The notes: generated by a model not told the origin, from the sequence alone. Counted from the stretch's first letter, positions 14,465 through 30,029 are shown. The stretch: 64,000 bases of DNA from Silurus meridionalis (GCF_014805685.1 NC_060896.1:14641889-14705888), one strand, 5' to 3'. Made by a program: numbers and translations.

Positions 14465-15409
14465 TGTGTAAAAGCCTTTAATCTCACTTCCTCTCAATAC
14501 CAATCATGTGCAAGTCTTATCAGAACCACTTCATGTAGTAACTTTTTAATGGCCCAATAGAATGGAATTCCAGTCATTAGATTGACTGGAAAAACAGAAA
14601 AATGACAAAAGACATTCATGCTATAGTATTTTCTTCTTACAGCTCACTAATCTATTTTCCTTGGTGTTAAAAATGTTAGATTATTTGTGATTAGTTTGGA
14701 AACTCAGATTTATGGACAAAATTGGTAAGCTGTGGATACAGCCTGAGTGGTCTAAAAACTTTAGAGACATTGCACATTAGCAAGAAGCAATACATCAAAT
14801 CAGAGACTCAACCAAAACACTTATAGTCAAAATGCTGTTTGGAGCTGTAATGTCACATGCAACCAAGTTCATAACCTTAGTATGTTAGTAAATTGAGTTA
14901 AAAGCTCTCTCTTGTGGAAAGATAGAAGAAATTCAATTTTGTTTTTTAATAACTAAAAGTAACTAGATATCAGATTCACACTAAACACATGCAATTATTT
15001 ATTGAAACATTAACATTTGCTAATATTAAGACAAATGGCATTAGGAGGCATATGTTATTTCAGAAGGGCTAAAGGTCACTTTTTCAAGAAATTTGGGTAA
15101 TACTGTTGTACAGTTACAGAAAAACTGGTGTTGTGCATTCAGAAGTGCAACATTTGAACATGTTTTTATATTTGACCAAATATCCACAAAATAATAGAAA
15201 TATTCAACAGTTTCTTGTGTCATACTTTTTCCTTTTGTTACTGAGGTTCGTTTATAGTTAACTTTGTTAATAGTTATTTCATGGGAAAGGTCCTCAAAAG
15301 GATAATGCGTCATGTGTATATAACGTTTACTGTCCTGAATGAAGAGCAGACTAAAAGACTGCTGCCTCACCCTTTGTTTTTAAAAACTCCATGTGACCTA
15401 AAACACACC

Positions 15410-15480
<71 letters not shown>

Positions 15481-18400
15481 TTCTCTGTTTCCTTATTTAT
15501 TTATAATGGGGTGCCATAAACTGTAGGTGCCACAACTTTCCACAACTATTTTAAACACTGATTTGAAAGATAAGACTCATACTGCCCTTAGTGACTGAAG
15601 TAATCTTACAAAGACACACATCTCCTCCCTTCACACACTTCATGCCTGACTTCACCTGATGAAGTGCATCTGGTTCAACTCAAATTAGTGGTTGGTTACT
15701 ATTGCTTGTGTCTGTAATATTACATTATGAGAACATCAGTGTCATGAGCGAGTGTACTGAATATATATGAAGAGTTTTTTGTCTGAGTCACTGACTTGTG
15801 GCTTAGTAGTTTTGCCAAAGGCACTGGAGACAGCCCAATACCACATTAATTATGTATATTAGAGATAATACAATCAGTAGAGTAATAAAGTAAATACACT
15901 TTGTATTATGTGTTTGAGAGAGACATATTTTTCTACTTGAATAAGGTTAATCACCTACTGCAGTGCCATTTTTTTCTTTGTTCTATGTGCGTTCACACTC
16001 ATCATTGCTTCTAATCAGGTCGAATTAAGTTTACTTCCAAGTGCGGAATCTATTAACTTATGATACGTTTTTCGTGGGAATGCTTTCAGCTTAATTCTTT
16101 CATAATTTATTGTATTTCCTCCAATTTATTTCAAATAATCAACATAACAAAGAGGATACAAGTCACAGTTTGATATGTGAGATGGGTAGTGTCGCACCAG
16201 AGTGTCCAGATGTCTAGAGGCGATCAGTCACATTTTTATGTTCTGTATATGCTGGCTAACAGATCTAGGGCCATTGTATCTGCCATATATAAATACACTG
16301 TTTATTTATTCATATTGGCTTACAAAGTGTTTCTCCGCCAGCACAAGCCTGTCAGTGTCGGTTTGCACATCTGGCCATGTGATATTTTATGTTAAAACAA
16401 CTTTAAAACAACATTCAAATGCATATTTATCGTTGGCATTTGCATGGAATTGCAAATAGTGTGGTTAAGCTCAGGCTAATATGTAAATTCGCATGAGTAC
16501 TAGTTCAGCAGTGACACAGGATTAGCTAATGTTGAACCTAGCTCATTACCACCGTCGTCTTTCATTAATACGTATATTTTAAGCCGTATGTTGGATAATA
16601 TTGTAAAAACGTTATTGTATTAAGTGACATGAGGCTTATTGTTTTAAATACACCAGTTGGTTAACATATTTATTAACACTGGCTAATACCTGAACATGAT
16701 CCACATGAATAGCAAACAAAATTTGTTTTCAATTTATTTCAAACTTTAGCTTTTGCTGTAAGAATATTGTATATTGGAACTATTGGATATTGGTGTAATA
16801 TGTCTAAAACATATTGGACCGTATTAATAGGGCATTTGAGAATCAGTGCCAGATCTCTATTTATTCATCTATAAGCTATAACAAAACTTTCCACTCGTGG
16901 CTGAATGAAGGACTTGTTTTCTTCATGTTTGACCTGTATGGATATGTTGACATTTTTTTTTTATTTGAAGATTCATTTTAGATATTTTTAGACAACATAT
17001 AGTCTAGGTATATTTACTAAAGCAGTTTTTCAGCAAACACTTTTTGCCACTTTATCTAAATTGAGCTGTTCCTCAATGTTACTTTACCAATTAGTTCATT
17101 ACTACAAGAGCAGTACAGATTCTAGAGTCATAATCTGTAAGGCTGAATAAATCCACACACAAGTTTTGATGCTAGTCTGCGTTGCTTGTGTTTGTCTGTG
17201 TATAGATTGACGAGCTGTATGAAGCATACTGTATGCAGCGAAAGCTGCAGGATGGTGCCAATAAGATGGTAAAAGCATTCACGGCTTCTACAGGTAGCAG
17301 AGAAGCCCGAGAGAGTCTGTCAGAGGCCAACAAGGGCTTCAAAGAATACACAGAGGTGAGTTCCATTCAAATAAGCATACAGTATGTGAGACTGAGATTC
17401 TGTCGTTAGTAACACATAGTAGCTAATGTTAAGTGTAGTCTGGCTCTTACTGTGGCTTGGTTCGAATCCAAATGTCTGCTTCCGGCTTAATATTTGAAAA
17501 CAGCATAATGACTACACGAAGATTAACCTGAATCAAATTAAACATATCATAACCTGCCTGTAGCTATCTGTGGTTTCTCAGCCTCCTGTATCTAACCAAA
17601 TGTTGTTAGAATGCAATTATGTTTTTAGCACAACAGTAGCCATGTCATGTACATCCTACTTATTAAACAAAAGTGTCTTGTCGGTTCACTTTGTATGTCT
17701 GCAGTTAGAGACTTTCCTCATTTTTTTAGCACAGTGTGTATTAATCATCCTCTAGTCTTCAGTGAGGGTGTCCACAACACTGGTGTCGGTTCGATATTTT
17801 TTGTTTTGTATTTCCAGATTGCTTCTCAAACTAGCAGTGGATTTGATAAATCCTGCCAATACAGCTGTACCAATAACACATTGTGTCACTGCTGTACTGA
17901 TAATGATCCAAAACCCAAATAATACCTGGCTAGCGGGCACTGATGGTGGACACTGATATATTTGAGCTATTCTATAATTGTAAGGGTGTCAGGGCATCTC
18001 TTATATGCCTAAAGTGTCCACTCTTAACGTCTATACTGGTCATAATTGTCGATTAGGTAGACTTGGAATGGAGGTTTTTTTCACATTGTCAGCTAAAACC
18101 CTCACCACATTATCAGGACATCAGGACTGGTTCCACATTAAATAAACAAAAACTCAGTCCGAAATTTTCTGATATGTTCTGATATTCAGAAACAGAACCT
18201 TTAAAATATTGAATATGAAATATTTTATAATATTTAATCTATTAAAGTAGTATTACACTTGAAATGTTAGTGTATTTCATATGTTCCTCATCTTGCTGTA
18301 ATGCAGTGTGCAATCAAGCTGACAGACTTCACACCTTTGTGCCAAAAACATGTGATCCATTTAGATCAGATGAGGGTTGTCTGAACCCATACTTCAGCTG

Positions 18401-21400
18401 AACAGATTAGGCATGGGAAAAATCTGACCTTTCAAACAAGGCATTTCCAAAGTGCAAGACAATGCATTAATTTTCTTTGTTATTTGTAAATATTTATAAA
18501 TGTAATTAGAAATTTGCAATTAAAAATATCCCGGATTTTTAACTGTGGTTAAAGGCTATTGAAACCCACTGTATACACATATTAAGCATTGTATATGTAA
18601 TAAACTGGATGCTCTCTATGTAGAATTAATTTAGACAATTAGTGGAGATCACTAATTACATTTTGAATATAAGCATCACTTTGAAAACTTTTCCAAACTT
18701 GGGTTTTCTTGCTTTTTTCTGCCTTGTTGCATTATTTTTCTGCCATGTTGTTGTTGGTTTTTTTTATCTCTTACATTCTCTGAGATCTCTGTAAATGTGC
18801 CTCTACAGAACATGTGCATGCTGGAGAGTGAGATAGAAAATCAGCTCGGAGAATTCCACGTCAAAATGAAAGGTATGAAATGTTTAGTGTTTTGTTTGCC
18901 TTTTCTTGCTTGGACTTGTTAAAGAATAGATACCCATACTGTTTTCATAGACTGGTTGTTTCTCAACAAAACCGCTCTTTTATTTAATATAAAATCTGTG
19001 TAAATACACATGCATAATCATTTTTCCTCTGTTGCAGGTCTGGCTGGCTTTGCACGCCTCTGTGCTGGAGACCAATATGAGGTCATCTTTCGTTTCTTTT
19101 TTTCTATTCTTATTTGGTAAATGCATATATGTACAAAGAAGCAGCCCACTGAGATCATTGCCATGTCCTTCTCTCTCTCCCTCTTATATATTGTCAAAAA
19201 TATTGGGTCACATGACCTTTCCTGCTATATGTGGTTCTTTTCCAATCTGTTACCACAAAGCTGGAGGCTCTCGATTGTATGGGACGTCTTTAGATGCGCT
19301 ATAATAGAATTTTGCATTCACTTGAACTAGGAAACCCAAACCTGTTCCAGCATGGCAATGCCCCTGTGCACAAAGTGAGCTCCTTGAAGATCTGGTTTAC
19401 ATGCTTTGGAGAGGAAGATCTTGAGTGGCCTGCTATAGAGCACAAATATCCATAAGCACGCTCCAAAATGTGGTTGAACAAATTCCCAGAAAAGTGGAGG
19501 GAATTATAAAAGCAAATTGGGACTAAATGTGGAAAGCAATGCGCAAAAATCACATAAAAATCACATACCAAACTTATGACCAGGTGACCCAAAACATAAA
19601 GAGAGAGAGAGATGGAAATGATCTCAGTTGGCTGCTTTGTGCTTGGCCTTTTATTTCTGGAGGTTGAGGCAAATTAAAGAAGGATGTAGGCTGCACTGTC
19701 ACTAATTAAAATGCACATGGCTTGATATTGACAAGTCTTGACTGATGAGCTCATCAACTGAGTCAGTCAGCACATCAGTCTGTTTAGCATGACAGCATGG
19801 GGAGGGGGAGAAAGGAAACCGAGACTTGGACAGATAGAGTGATGGAAGACAGAGGTGGGAGGCTGTTATTTGAAGAAATGAGACTCCTCTGTCCATATGG
19901 CAGTAGGTAAAAGATGACATTCCCAAACACGCTGATGAAGAGATTATACAACAGTCTCAACAGTATCTTTGTTTTGGGAAGCTTAGTAGTTAAATCTCAG
20001 CGCTGCCAAGATGCCACATGAGCAAGCTCCCTAACTCTTAAATGCAATACATTTTTTAAATCTGTTTTTGCTATCTGCTTTTTTAAAGGCATGTAAGCTT
20101 AGATGTGTGTGTAAAGCTGTGTCCTGTATGTATCTGTCCCACACAGATCTTTATGAGATATGGTCGACAGCGTTGGAAGTTGCGGGGTCGGATTGAGATG
20201 AACGGAAAGCAAGTGTGGGACAGTGAGGAGATGGTTTTCCTCCCTCTTATCACTGAGTTCCTTTCAATAAAGGTACAATCTGTTAATATGCATTCCACAT
20301 TCAAACTTACTGGCACATAGAGCTTGAAGCTAAAATGGGTGGCACATATGCTGTGAATTAAACATATGGGGACATTAAATGATGTGTGATATTTTCTAGC
20401 AGAACATGGGTGTAAAAAATATTTGTAAAAAGTAGTAGCGCCTCTTCCTCTGCAGAAAAGAAACACCGAGCCTCTTGCTGTTATGTTTAATATGGTTGAA
20501 CACTTACTCAAACATATTAGCCATTATCGGAAGAGGCTTTCTGCATAAATTCATTCAGTATGATTGATGAGCATGAGACTGAAGCGGTGCTATATCAACA
20601 AGGTACATTTGAAAACTTGGATCATTCATAAAACTTGCCCATTCTGAATGTTCCTGAATCCAGCATTTATCTTAAAATTCTTTGTTGCTGAAATAAAGCT
20701 TCAGTGATAGCATCACGTGACGTATGGGTCAGCAGTATTGAAGTGTATAACTCTTTTTCCTCACCAATCAGAGTGCTCAGTGGTGTCGAGTTCGAATAAT
20801 CTGCGAAGGCAGCCAGTGCCTAAACGGTACAGATTTTCTGTGAATACTTGTGAAAAAAAAAAACTAATAGAAGTTTCATTCTCTGATTGCTGCCTGTTGA
20901 TATGATTATAATTATATAGGGGCATTGGTTTCCTGACTGGCATTCAACCGAATTAGGTATTGTGTTATTCATAATATGATTAACACAGTGTACCTTAACT
21001 GATCTACAGTGTCTTGTCATGCTTTTCATCCGAGCGGACAAATGATTAAATTAACGATTATTGTTCACGGTGAAACCAAACTATTTACTTGCTCCTGTTC
21101 TTTCATTTCCATCTAATTTATTCAAGTGTGTCTGTGGTACTGATAATCATCCATTTTTACTGAGCAATCAGATTTTTAACTGCTTAGTTAAATGTGAAAC
21201 AGTTTCTACAATTGATTGAAAATTTAAATGACATTAAAAAATGTTTATAATCCAATCACTTGCACTTATTTTCCTGATGGATACCTGGCACATTCTCTTG
21301 GTCTCTTTTCTCCTGTTTTCCCTTGCACGCATGCTTTCACACACACTGCGCAGTCACATCTGTCTGTGAAGTCTTCTAGCAGCCCAGTGTGAGCAGCTGG

Positions 21401-24379
21401 ACTTTCACTTGTTTTTCTTCTTCAGTGGTTGCATGACCCACACAGGAAAGGAGCACAAAGTTCCCTCAGATGCTCCAGATAAAGGGTGAGAGAGTGAGAC
21501 AGTGAGACAGAGCAGTCAGTGACAAATAGGAAGGGGAGGGCTTTGCAGAAGGGATATTAAAAGCTCTAAAACAGAAATGAAAAAATGTATCTGATGTTTT
21601 TCCAAACAATTTCTAGACTGACCCGAGTGTCTCAATCTACAGTAGCTTATAAAGGCACATTCACTTCTGCTTCATTTGAGTTAGTTCTCTTCAATTCTGT
21701 CATGTCTGTCTTCTTTGTCAAGATGAACGTTGTGCATTTATCCCTGATGCACACAATCTGACTGTGGCAAAGAAAAACTCCCTTAGATGAGGAAGAAACC
21801 TTGAGAGGAACCAGACTCAAAATGGGAACTCATCTTCATTTGGGTTATTGTATCATAGTATTAATTATCATATTGCTATAGAGTCTAGTTCCTGTCTAAT
21901 AAAACAGGAATTAGTAACAAGAAAGAAGAGAAAGCATAAGAGGAAGAGAGACAGGATTGCTTGACTTTTGTACTGATGAGCACATGCTCAACCCAAGTTT
22001 ATATTCATTAGGTCTCATCCACCAATTGGGGCATTTCCAAACATGTCATTATTATGTGTCATCTAATTAACTTTTTATAGTATGGATAATGATTTTAATT
22101 TTATACTATTTTACATATACCATAATTATACCACAAATGGGTATCCGGAGACACTGTATAAAATCTATTTACTCTAATAGTATAGAAACTTTTCTGGAGT
22201 GATGAACATCTTTTCAATTGATCCCCTTAATGAGTGATTTGATAATAGTGGTGAAGAGCATTAGGAAAAAAAAGCTAACATGGCAATGTTTATTATAACA
22301 TGATCATGATGCCTTTGCTCTGACTTTTTGCGGACACTGTGTACCATAGTCCATAGTAATCTGAAGCCATAAATCTTTTCCATGCCTGATAATGATGTCA
22401 TCTTTAAATAGTTGTAGCTTTGGTTAGTTTGTGCTGTGTATCCAGTGACCCAGTAAGTCTTTCTGATGATGTGATTTGTGTCCCCAGTACATAAGAACTA
22501 AATAACATATATTATTCACAGGTAACTGAGCTGAAAAGTCTGGCTAATCATGTGGTGGTGGGAAACGTCTCCTGTGAGACCAAAGACCTGTTTGCTGCTC
22601 TGCCACAGACCGTAGCTGTGGACATTAATGACCTAGGAACCATCAAACTAAGCCTTGAAGTTACATGGAAGTATGTATATCTTATGTTATTAAAGGAGTT
22701 ATTTGAACAAAAAAAACAAGAAGGTTATTGTGGTTAAAAAGGCTTGCAAAGTCAAAAACCTAATCATTGCACAAATTGTTAGAATAATTTTTCTGAACAC
22801 AAACTTTTTTTATTGTGGGATTTTACCTCAAAATAAATTTTACAAAAGTCTTTTTAATTCAGTTTAGGTTTTGGACATAAACCTAAGAATACATACACCT
22901 TAAAATTCATCTGAACCTTAATACATTTTCGTCTGCTAAATGCCGCAAAGCTAAATGTAAATAAGAGTCCCTTTGCTTTTCTTCTTGTGTTCAAAGCAAA
23001 TTTTGCAATAAGGAAGAAATGCATATTTTGCTTTTCCATTTCTGGATTTTATCTAAATTGGATCTAAAATTAGTTACATATTTGATGAGACAAATCCAAA
23101 ATCTGTCCAAAACATAAAAAATCCATGTGAAGATTTTATTTCATATTTAAAGCAGAATTTAAACCAAGGAATTAAAGGATGGATGGATTAAAACATATAA
23201 ATTTGTACACATTTTTGTTGAAGGTTTTATTTGAAAAAAAATCAATTTATATATACCTAAATGTTTTTTCTTTCTATTACAGTCCATTCGACAAAGATGA
23301 CCAGGCTACCACAGCAAGCACAGTGAGCAAGGCTCCTACAGTGAATAAACGCTTCTCCACCTATAGCCCTCCAGATACACCATCTCTTCGAGAACAGGCA
23401 TTCTATGTGAGTGTAAGACTCCTCATGATGCTGACTTCTCTACTGAGCTTCTCTATATGTGCATGCAACATGTGTTGTGTTTATCTTTATTTAATATTCA
23501 GTGGATTGTTTTTTTTTTGTAAATCTATAATTTAGCTTTTAATTGAATAATTTTTTATGCTGCTGTAAAATAATACCTCATGGGATCAATAAAGTCTAGC
23601 AATCTGTTTATCTACGCTTTAAACACATGGCTTTTCAGTTATAGAGAGTTAGGCATCTGTTTAATATTTAATGCACTGCATCAAATTTATGATGCAGACC
23701 TACTTGTCTAGTCTTCTACGCATAAATCAGGCTACAAAGGAATCGGTCAGTTCACTTTTAGTGTGTTTAAAGCAGTATATCGTGGACTTATACTTTTTTT
23801 AACACCTTATTTTCCACCCTAGCTCTATTTAGAACTCCACTGATGATGAAATATACAGTTCTTAGTTTTGTAAAAAGGTTGCCCACAAATAGGTAGGGTT
23901 ACTGCTGGAATAGGAAATGGATTACAAGTAAGTCAATTCTCAGTGTGTTTTCGTCATGCTACGATACAGTCCGTCCCAAGAAGTTTGCATTCGAAGCAGT
24001 GCTGGTCCCTTCTGGACGTGTTTCGGGACGCACTGGCCGAGAAACTTTCTCAGACGCATAGCTGTGGGGATGTCTCCTCCATCAACTTTGGACTGTCTCG
24101 TTTGCCCTCCCACGTAAGTGCTGCTACTTGCTAGCAGCGATTAGCCAGTAGAAATAGCGCTGTAGTTTTGCAGGTAGTGCCTTGTAGTTCTGTGTGGCTT
24201 TGGATCACTTTGTTCAGCGGGTTCTCTAGGCGGTGGCAGTTTAACAGCTTTGAGAACTCATGAATGCAGTGTTTGTGTATTCAGTGAAGCTTTGTAGATC
24301 TGTGTAGTTGTAGTTAAGTAAACTAGAGCTCTTTAGCAAATAGTCAAATAGTAGTAGAGTGTCTTGGCTTGTATACCAG

Positions 24380-24423
<44 letters not shown>

Positions 24424-26325
24424 TGCACACAAAATAACATTCACACGATCTAAACTTGCATCCAGTGAATGTCATATGTTTTTTCTTGTGAGGGTGACAG
24501 AGTGGCTGCAGCAGAAGTTAATTAGAGGCAGTTTGTTAGGTGTCTGGGCTTGACGCCAGCCTCCAGTCAGCCTGACTTGAATACTGGGAAAATTATCACA
24601 CTAATGGGTGACAACAGAGGCCATTCTCTCTTATGTGTCCATCACATAGTTGCTCTTTATTTTTCTTTCGTCTTTTGCCTCTCTGCTCATTCCAGTAATA
24701 TGAAATTAATTAGAACAGACAGCATCCATCTGAAGCACATCAGTGCTGTTATATTTTTTCCTCATATGCTTTTTTGTTTGACTTTTTCTTCTCATTTCGA
24801 TTCCTTTTATGTAAAAATATTTGGAAGAAAGCATTTATTAAAGGAATGCTCAAGTTTATTCATGTCTACTCTTAATCCATAGCATTTGTAGTGCATTTGT
24901 GATTACTTTTTGTAAATTTGAAATGTGTAAAATTATCAAATGTAACAGTATGCAGCCTCAAGCTTAACTGAACAAATGGATTGATTTTAACCAGCAAGAT
25001 GTTAAAGAATTTGTGAAAATATTTATGAAACAGTGTTTCAGGCTAATGTGTATTGTCTAATCCAACAACTATCTTTAGGCCTCTGCTTTAAGTGAGTTTC
25101 AGGTTATATTTTTTGTTTTGGTTTTAGTACAGTGAAACATCTTGCACCTATGCTGTAGTAATCACAAACACGATACAGATACATGCGATAGAGGTTGATC
25201 TGTTTATTTTTTTACTGTTTTCCATTTGTCATTTTCTTTTTCCCTCCTTCCTCTGTGTAGAACATGTTAAAGCGGCAAGAGGAATTGGAGAACGGTACAG
25301 CGTGGTCGAACTCCTCTGAATCCTCAGACGATTCATCGAGCCCTCAGCTATCCCAAGGTCTTCGTCATGCCAACAAGAATCTGGTGCAGCCTGAGTTGCA
25401 GGCTGCTGCTCCTGCCATTGACATCTCCTTCACACCCCGCCAATCATCCACCTCCACGCCCACCCGGCTGGCCAATCAGAAAGAGGAAGATGAGGAGGAG
25501 GAGGAGCAAGACGAGGAAGTTCAGACAACTCCAATCGCAGTGGCCACAGAAGCTGCTGGCATGCAAGTTGTGCCCAATGGCCACGCTCGTTACTTGCGCT
25601 CTCTGAGTCATATCAGTGAGAGCAGTGTGGATGCCACCTTCAATGAGAGGCCTGTTGGGGAATCGTTGGACCCAAGTTTAGTAGAGGATGTGCCCCTGAG
25701 GGCTGAGCTATGCTTAGTCATTCCTGAGCCACAAGCTGACCACCACAATGTTGATCTAGTCACGTTGAAAACATCCAGCTCTGACACCACAGCCCCTATA
25801 GCACAAGGTGTCTCTGATTCTGCTGCTGAATGTGACAAGTCTACAACACAACTGGACTCTGATTTCTGCACCAGTAGTATGGAGGACTCTAACTGTGCCT
25901 CTGTTAATACAGAGGCCTCAGTGCAACAAAATAATGCTCTAAGCTCCAGAACTGGTGACATAAAACACACCCAAGACACACAGAACCTGCTCAAGACACG
26001 CACTGGGTCTGTACATGAGAAGTCAGGGACTGAAGAAGATTTTTTGTCAGTAGATAACAGAAAGACGGAGGACAATGAGGCAAAAGACAGCGACCTGAAC
26101 GAGGCCTTCATCGCTCTTCTTTCTTCTCTAGATGACTACAGGGGTCAGTTTCCAGAGTTGCAGGTCCTGGAGCAAGAGCTCCGCCTGCTGGAAGAGGCTC
26201 TCACTGTGAGTTAACAGCCTGCTATACTAGTGCATATTCTAACATTGAACATTCTTGAAATATATGTTTTAAGAAACACATGAGATCGAAGCATGGTTCT
26301 GGAGTTCGGGGGTTTCAATCCTCTA

Positions 26326-26390
<65 letters not shown>

Positions 26391-26464
26391 TGGCTTATAC
26401 TGTTTCCTCTCACAACCTAAAAACATAGCAATTGGTTACGCTAAATTGCCCTAATAGTTTTGTG

Positions 26465-26516
<52 letters not shown>

Positions 26517-27287
26517 GTGTCCTGCGATGGACCACTTCCCATGCCCAGTGTATCCTGTGTTTACAGGATATGCTCTGGATCCATGGCACGCCTACCCAAG
26601 ATAAATGAAAGATGAATCAATGAATGAATATATAAGACACAAAAGGCTCTTAATGCTGATGTCTCTTTTAAAGCTGCATTATAAATGTATTGATCTTTAC
26701 AATGCTAAGGCCAAACCATTTCTCAAACACTTTGTACTTACACATATATAATTCTAAGTTCTTTTCTTGACTTTTTTTTTTTTAAACAGGCGTCAGTGAT
26801 AGTCAGTGCACACGCTTCCATTTTGCTATCAAATTTGATTTCAAGTGTTTCTGTAAGATTAATATCTGTTGCTATCTGTGTGCTCACTGACGCCAGTGTG
26901 TTATACCGAGAAGAAAGATGAAAGAGGATATGAAAGTATTTTCTGACCCAAGAGACCAGGTTGCCACCCTTCCTGCTCCCAACCCACAGCATGAGAATGT
27001 GTTTGTCTGTATTAGATTTCTGATGGTAAATTTGTAAACCGTTCGAAATCCCTTGCTCATGGGGATAATGATTACCATTTTTCACCTGGGAGAGAGTATA
27101 TTGATGTTTGTGTAAGTGCACAAGCTTGTCAGAAATCTTTATAAGAAAATATATACGAAAATTGTTTGGTGTCCATGTGCACAACTAAACACTTGATTTG
27201 CCAATGTCTCTATTCGCAGGTACCAAAATATTTTAGGTAAAAAAATGTATGGGCAGACAGAATTATATAATTGTGGTTGCGTGTGTT

Positions 27288-27326
<39 letters not shown>

Positions 27327-29951
27327 GGTCAAAGTCGAAGTCGAGCCTCCAGTGTGAGCTTGACAGTGGAAACTGCTCTTGAAAGCTTCAGTTTCCTCAA
27401 CACATCAGATTTGGATGATGATGAAGAAGATGGCGAGAGGTCAAGCATGACAGACAGGTCAGGGCTTCTGAAAAGTTCTGCAAGAAAAAACTAAAATTAT
27501 TGATAATTTCTATTGCTAAGAAATTCAACATTACATTAGGGTAATGAAATACTGCCATCTGGTGGCTGGACAAAAACTGCACATTGTGTCTGAAGCATTT
27601 TTTGTATTTTAAACATTCAGCAAATAGAAACAAATTTCTGTAGTTTATTCTTTAAATTATAACCAGTAAAATGTCTCCATGCCTGGTTTCAAACAATAAT
27701 TATTTTATATATTAAAAAAATTATAATAATTTTAATTACTTTTTCAAAGTCTGGATTTAAGTGTACGAACATTTTAAATTGAACTTAATTTTGTTTGTAT
27801 TAAACATGTTAGTTTTTAAATATTATTTTTGTTTAGATTTTAAATTGAACTTAGTTTTGTTTGTATTAAACATGTTAGTTTTGTAAATATTATTCTCTCT
27901 CATTCACTGCTACAGTTCTGTATTCTCATGTCACCACTCGGCCTGCTTACAGGTTTAAATTTGCAATAATACGTTTCAATTCATGGAACTGAGCTCGGAT
28001 TGATCATAAATCAGTCTCTCAGATAAGACCTGCTCATTTTGAGGATCAGAAAACTCACCCTAATAATGTTATTTTCTATGTGAGTGTGAGACATAGAGTG
28101 ACGAATTTAGTGACAGCAGATGAGCAGTGATATTTGAATAGTAATTTTCTGAATTCTGTGCAAGTTATTCAGGACACATTTCAGTGACAAATCCAAATAT
28201 TTGGTTTGAACGTTGAGCGTATGAGCCGATGTTTCTTTAGCTTTAGTTGCTACTTGCCGTTATTACGTGTTTAAGCCCTTGCTACAAGTGACAAACTACT
28301 ATTGTGAACGGTAAATCGAACCAAATATGTGATAAACTATAAACGTGAGAGTAATATCATGCCCTGGATGGAATGTATGGCTCAGTACACACAGTCTCAT
28401 CTCCTGTAAGGGTATGCAGTTAAACTGACTATCTAGAGAGGAGAGACTGAGTGCTTACTGCAATACAGAGACACATTTCGCTAAAGTCATTTACAGGTTG
28501 TTCTTGAAAAGTTGGACACACACCAAAGAAAAACTACAAAATGAAACACCCACTAAATCCCATCTCCTACACCCTCACCCTCCCTCCCTCTGTGATCTAT
28601 GATTGTTGTGTTCTAAATGTTACTCATGCTATTATTAGTAGCGTAGTAGTAGTATTATGGCTATAATCACTGTTAAAGCCATTTTATGTGGCCTTCTTTA
28701 CATTTTGAATGCTTTGGAAATATTGTACTCTAATGCTAACAAAAAATACATTAGATTGACAAGCGTGTGTGTGTGTGTGTGTGTGTACAGCTCTCAGCCA
28801 GTAGCAGGTGACAGTGTGGTAGCGGAAGAAGGTTGTACACAGAACAGCTGGGACACTCCCTCTGTTCCTCTCAGCACTGGCCACCGAGCACTCAATGAAA
28901 CTTTGCTCATACATCTAAAGAACTGCTCCACCCAGCTGCTGGTGAGTCCATATGATCAAACCTAATGCAGACTCTGCATTGTGCACTTAGGAGACACTGT
29001 CTGTATGAGCCACTGTCTAGCAGAAGCAATCAGATAAAAACCAGCAGAGAAATCAGGTTCTCTGTGTGACTTGTTGCATGCTTAGATATACAGTGTAATT
29101 CTAAATAAAGAATTATATTTAAAAAATAAATATAACCATTATTATTCAACGAAATACGTATGATTTGTTCTGCCCATTAGGAAAATAGATGTACTTGGTT
29201 TTGGATTCTATGTTTATATGAGTTTTGAGTTGTATGAAGAGCTGTGTGTGATGTCTGTGCAGAGGCTGGGTACATTTGGGCCACTGCGTTGTGGAGAAAT
29301 GTACGCTCTGGATCGGTTGCTCCGGGAGACTCGGGTAATGGAGCTCATTCGTCTGGCTGTCAAGGATACAGTGAGGAGTGACAGCCAACCTGAGGAAGGT
29401 TAGCTGTCCAAAAACAATGTTGGGGAAAAGATGTAGTTTTTGGTCAACTGCATGTTTAAATCGTTAATGTAACGGTTTTCTTTAATGCACAATAAAGAAA
29501 TCTAAAGAGCAGTTATCGATCAGTTATTTGAAATTGAATATGATAATTTAATTTTGGGCTCATATTCATTTTTTCCTAATTCTCTTTTGGTGACGCGTGT
29601 TTGGGAACAGCCGTTCCACAGTTAGAGCAGTGCCAGGGGGCTGTGTTGCTGTGGAGGCGTTGTACGACTGGCGCTGGTGTATTCAGCACCTCCACAGAGA
29701 CCTTCCTGCAGACTCTGAACAACATGTACACAAGCAGAATTCCAGAGCGAGGAGCCAGCCTTTCAGACACAGGTGTGTGTGGGGGTGGGTTTACTTGCTT
29801 CATCAAGTGTTCATAATAAATCACCAGGCGAGTGCTTCCAAATTAAAATATCTTGGCAGTGAAATGTTCAGATTAGCCAATTTGTGTGGAGGAAGTTCAG
29901 TTTATTTGCTTACAATTAACGCAAAGGGCTTTTATGCCTCACTCCTTCACA

Positions 29952-30029
<78 letters not shown>

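Larger units (their letters stand above)
12271..17205. other. RIPOR1 intron 5 (4.9 kb)
   Basis: The intron contains a SINE-like fragment and three long CA/TG microsatellites, listed separately. The rest is AT-rich without a supportable exon. Open frames across the CA tracts are pure repeat translations. Confidence 0.6.
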
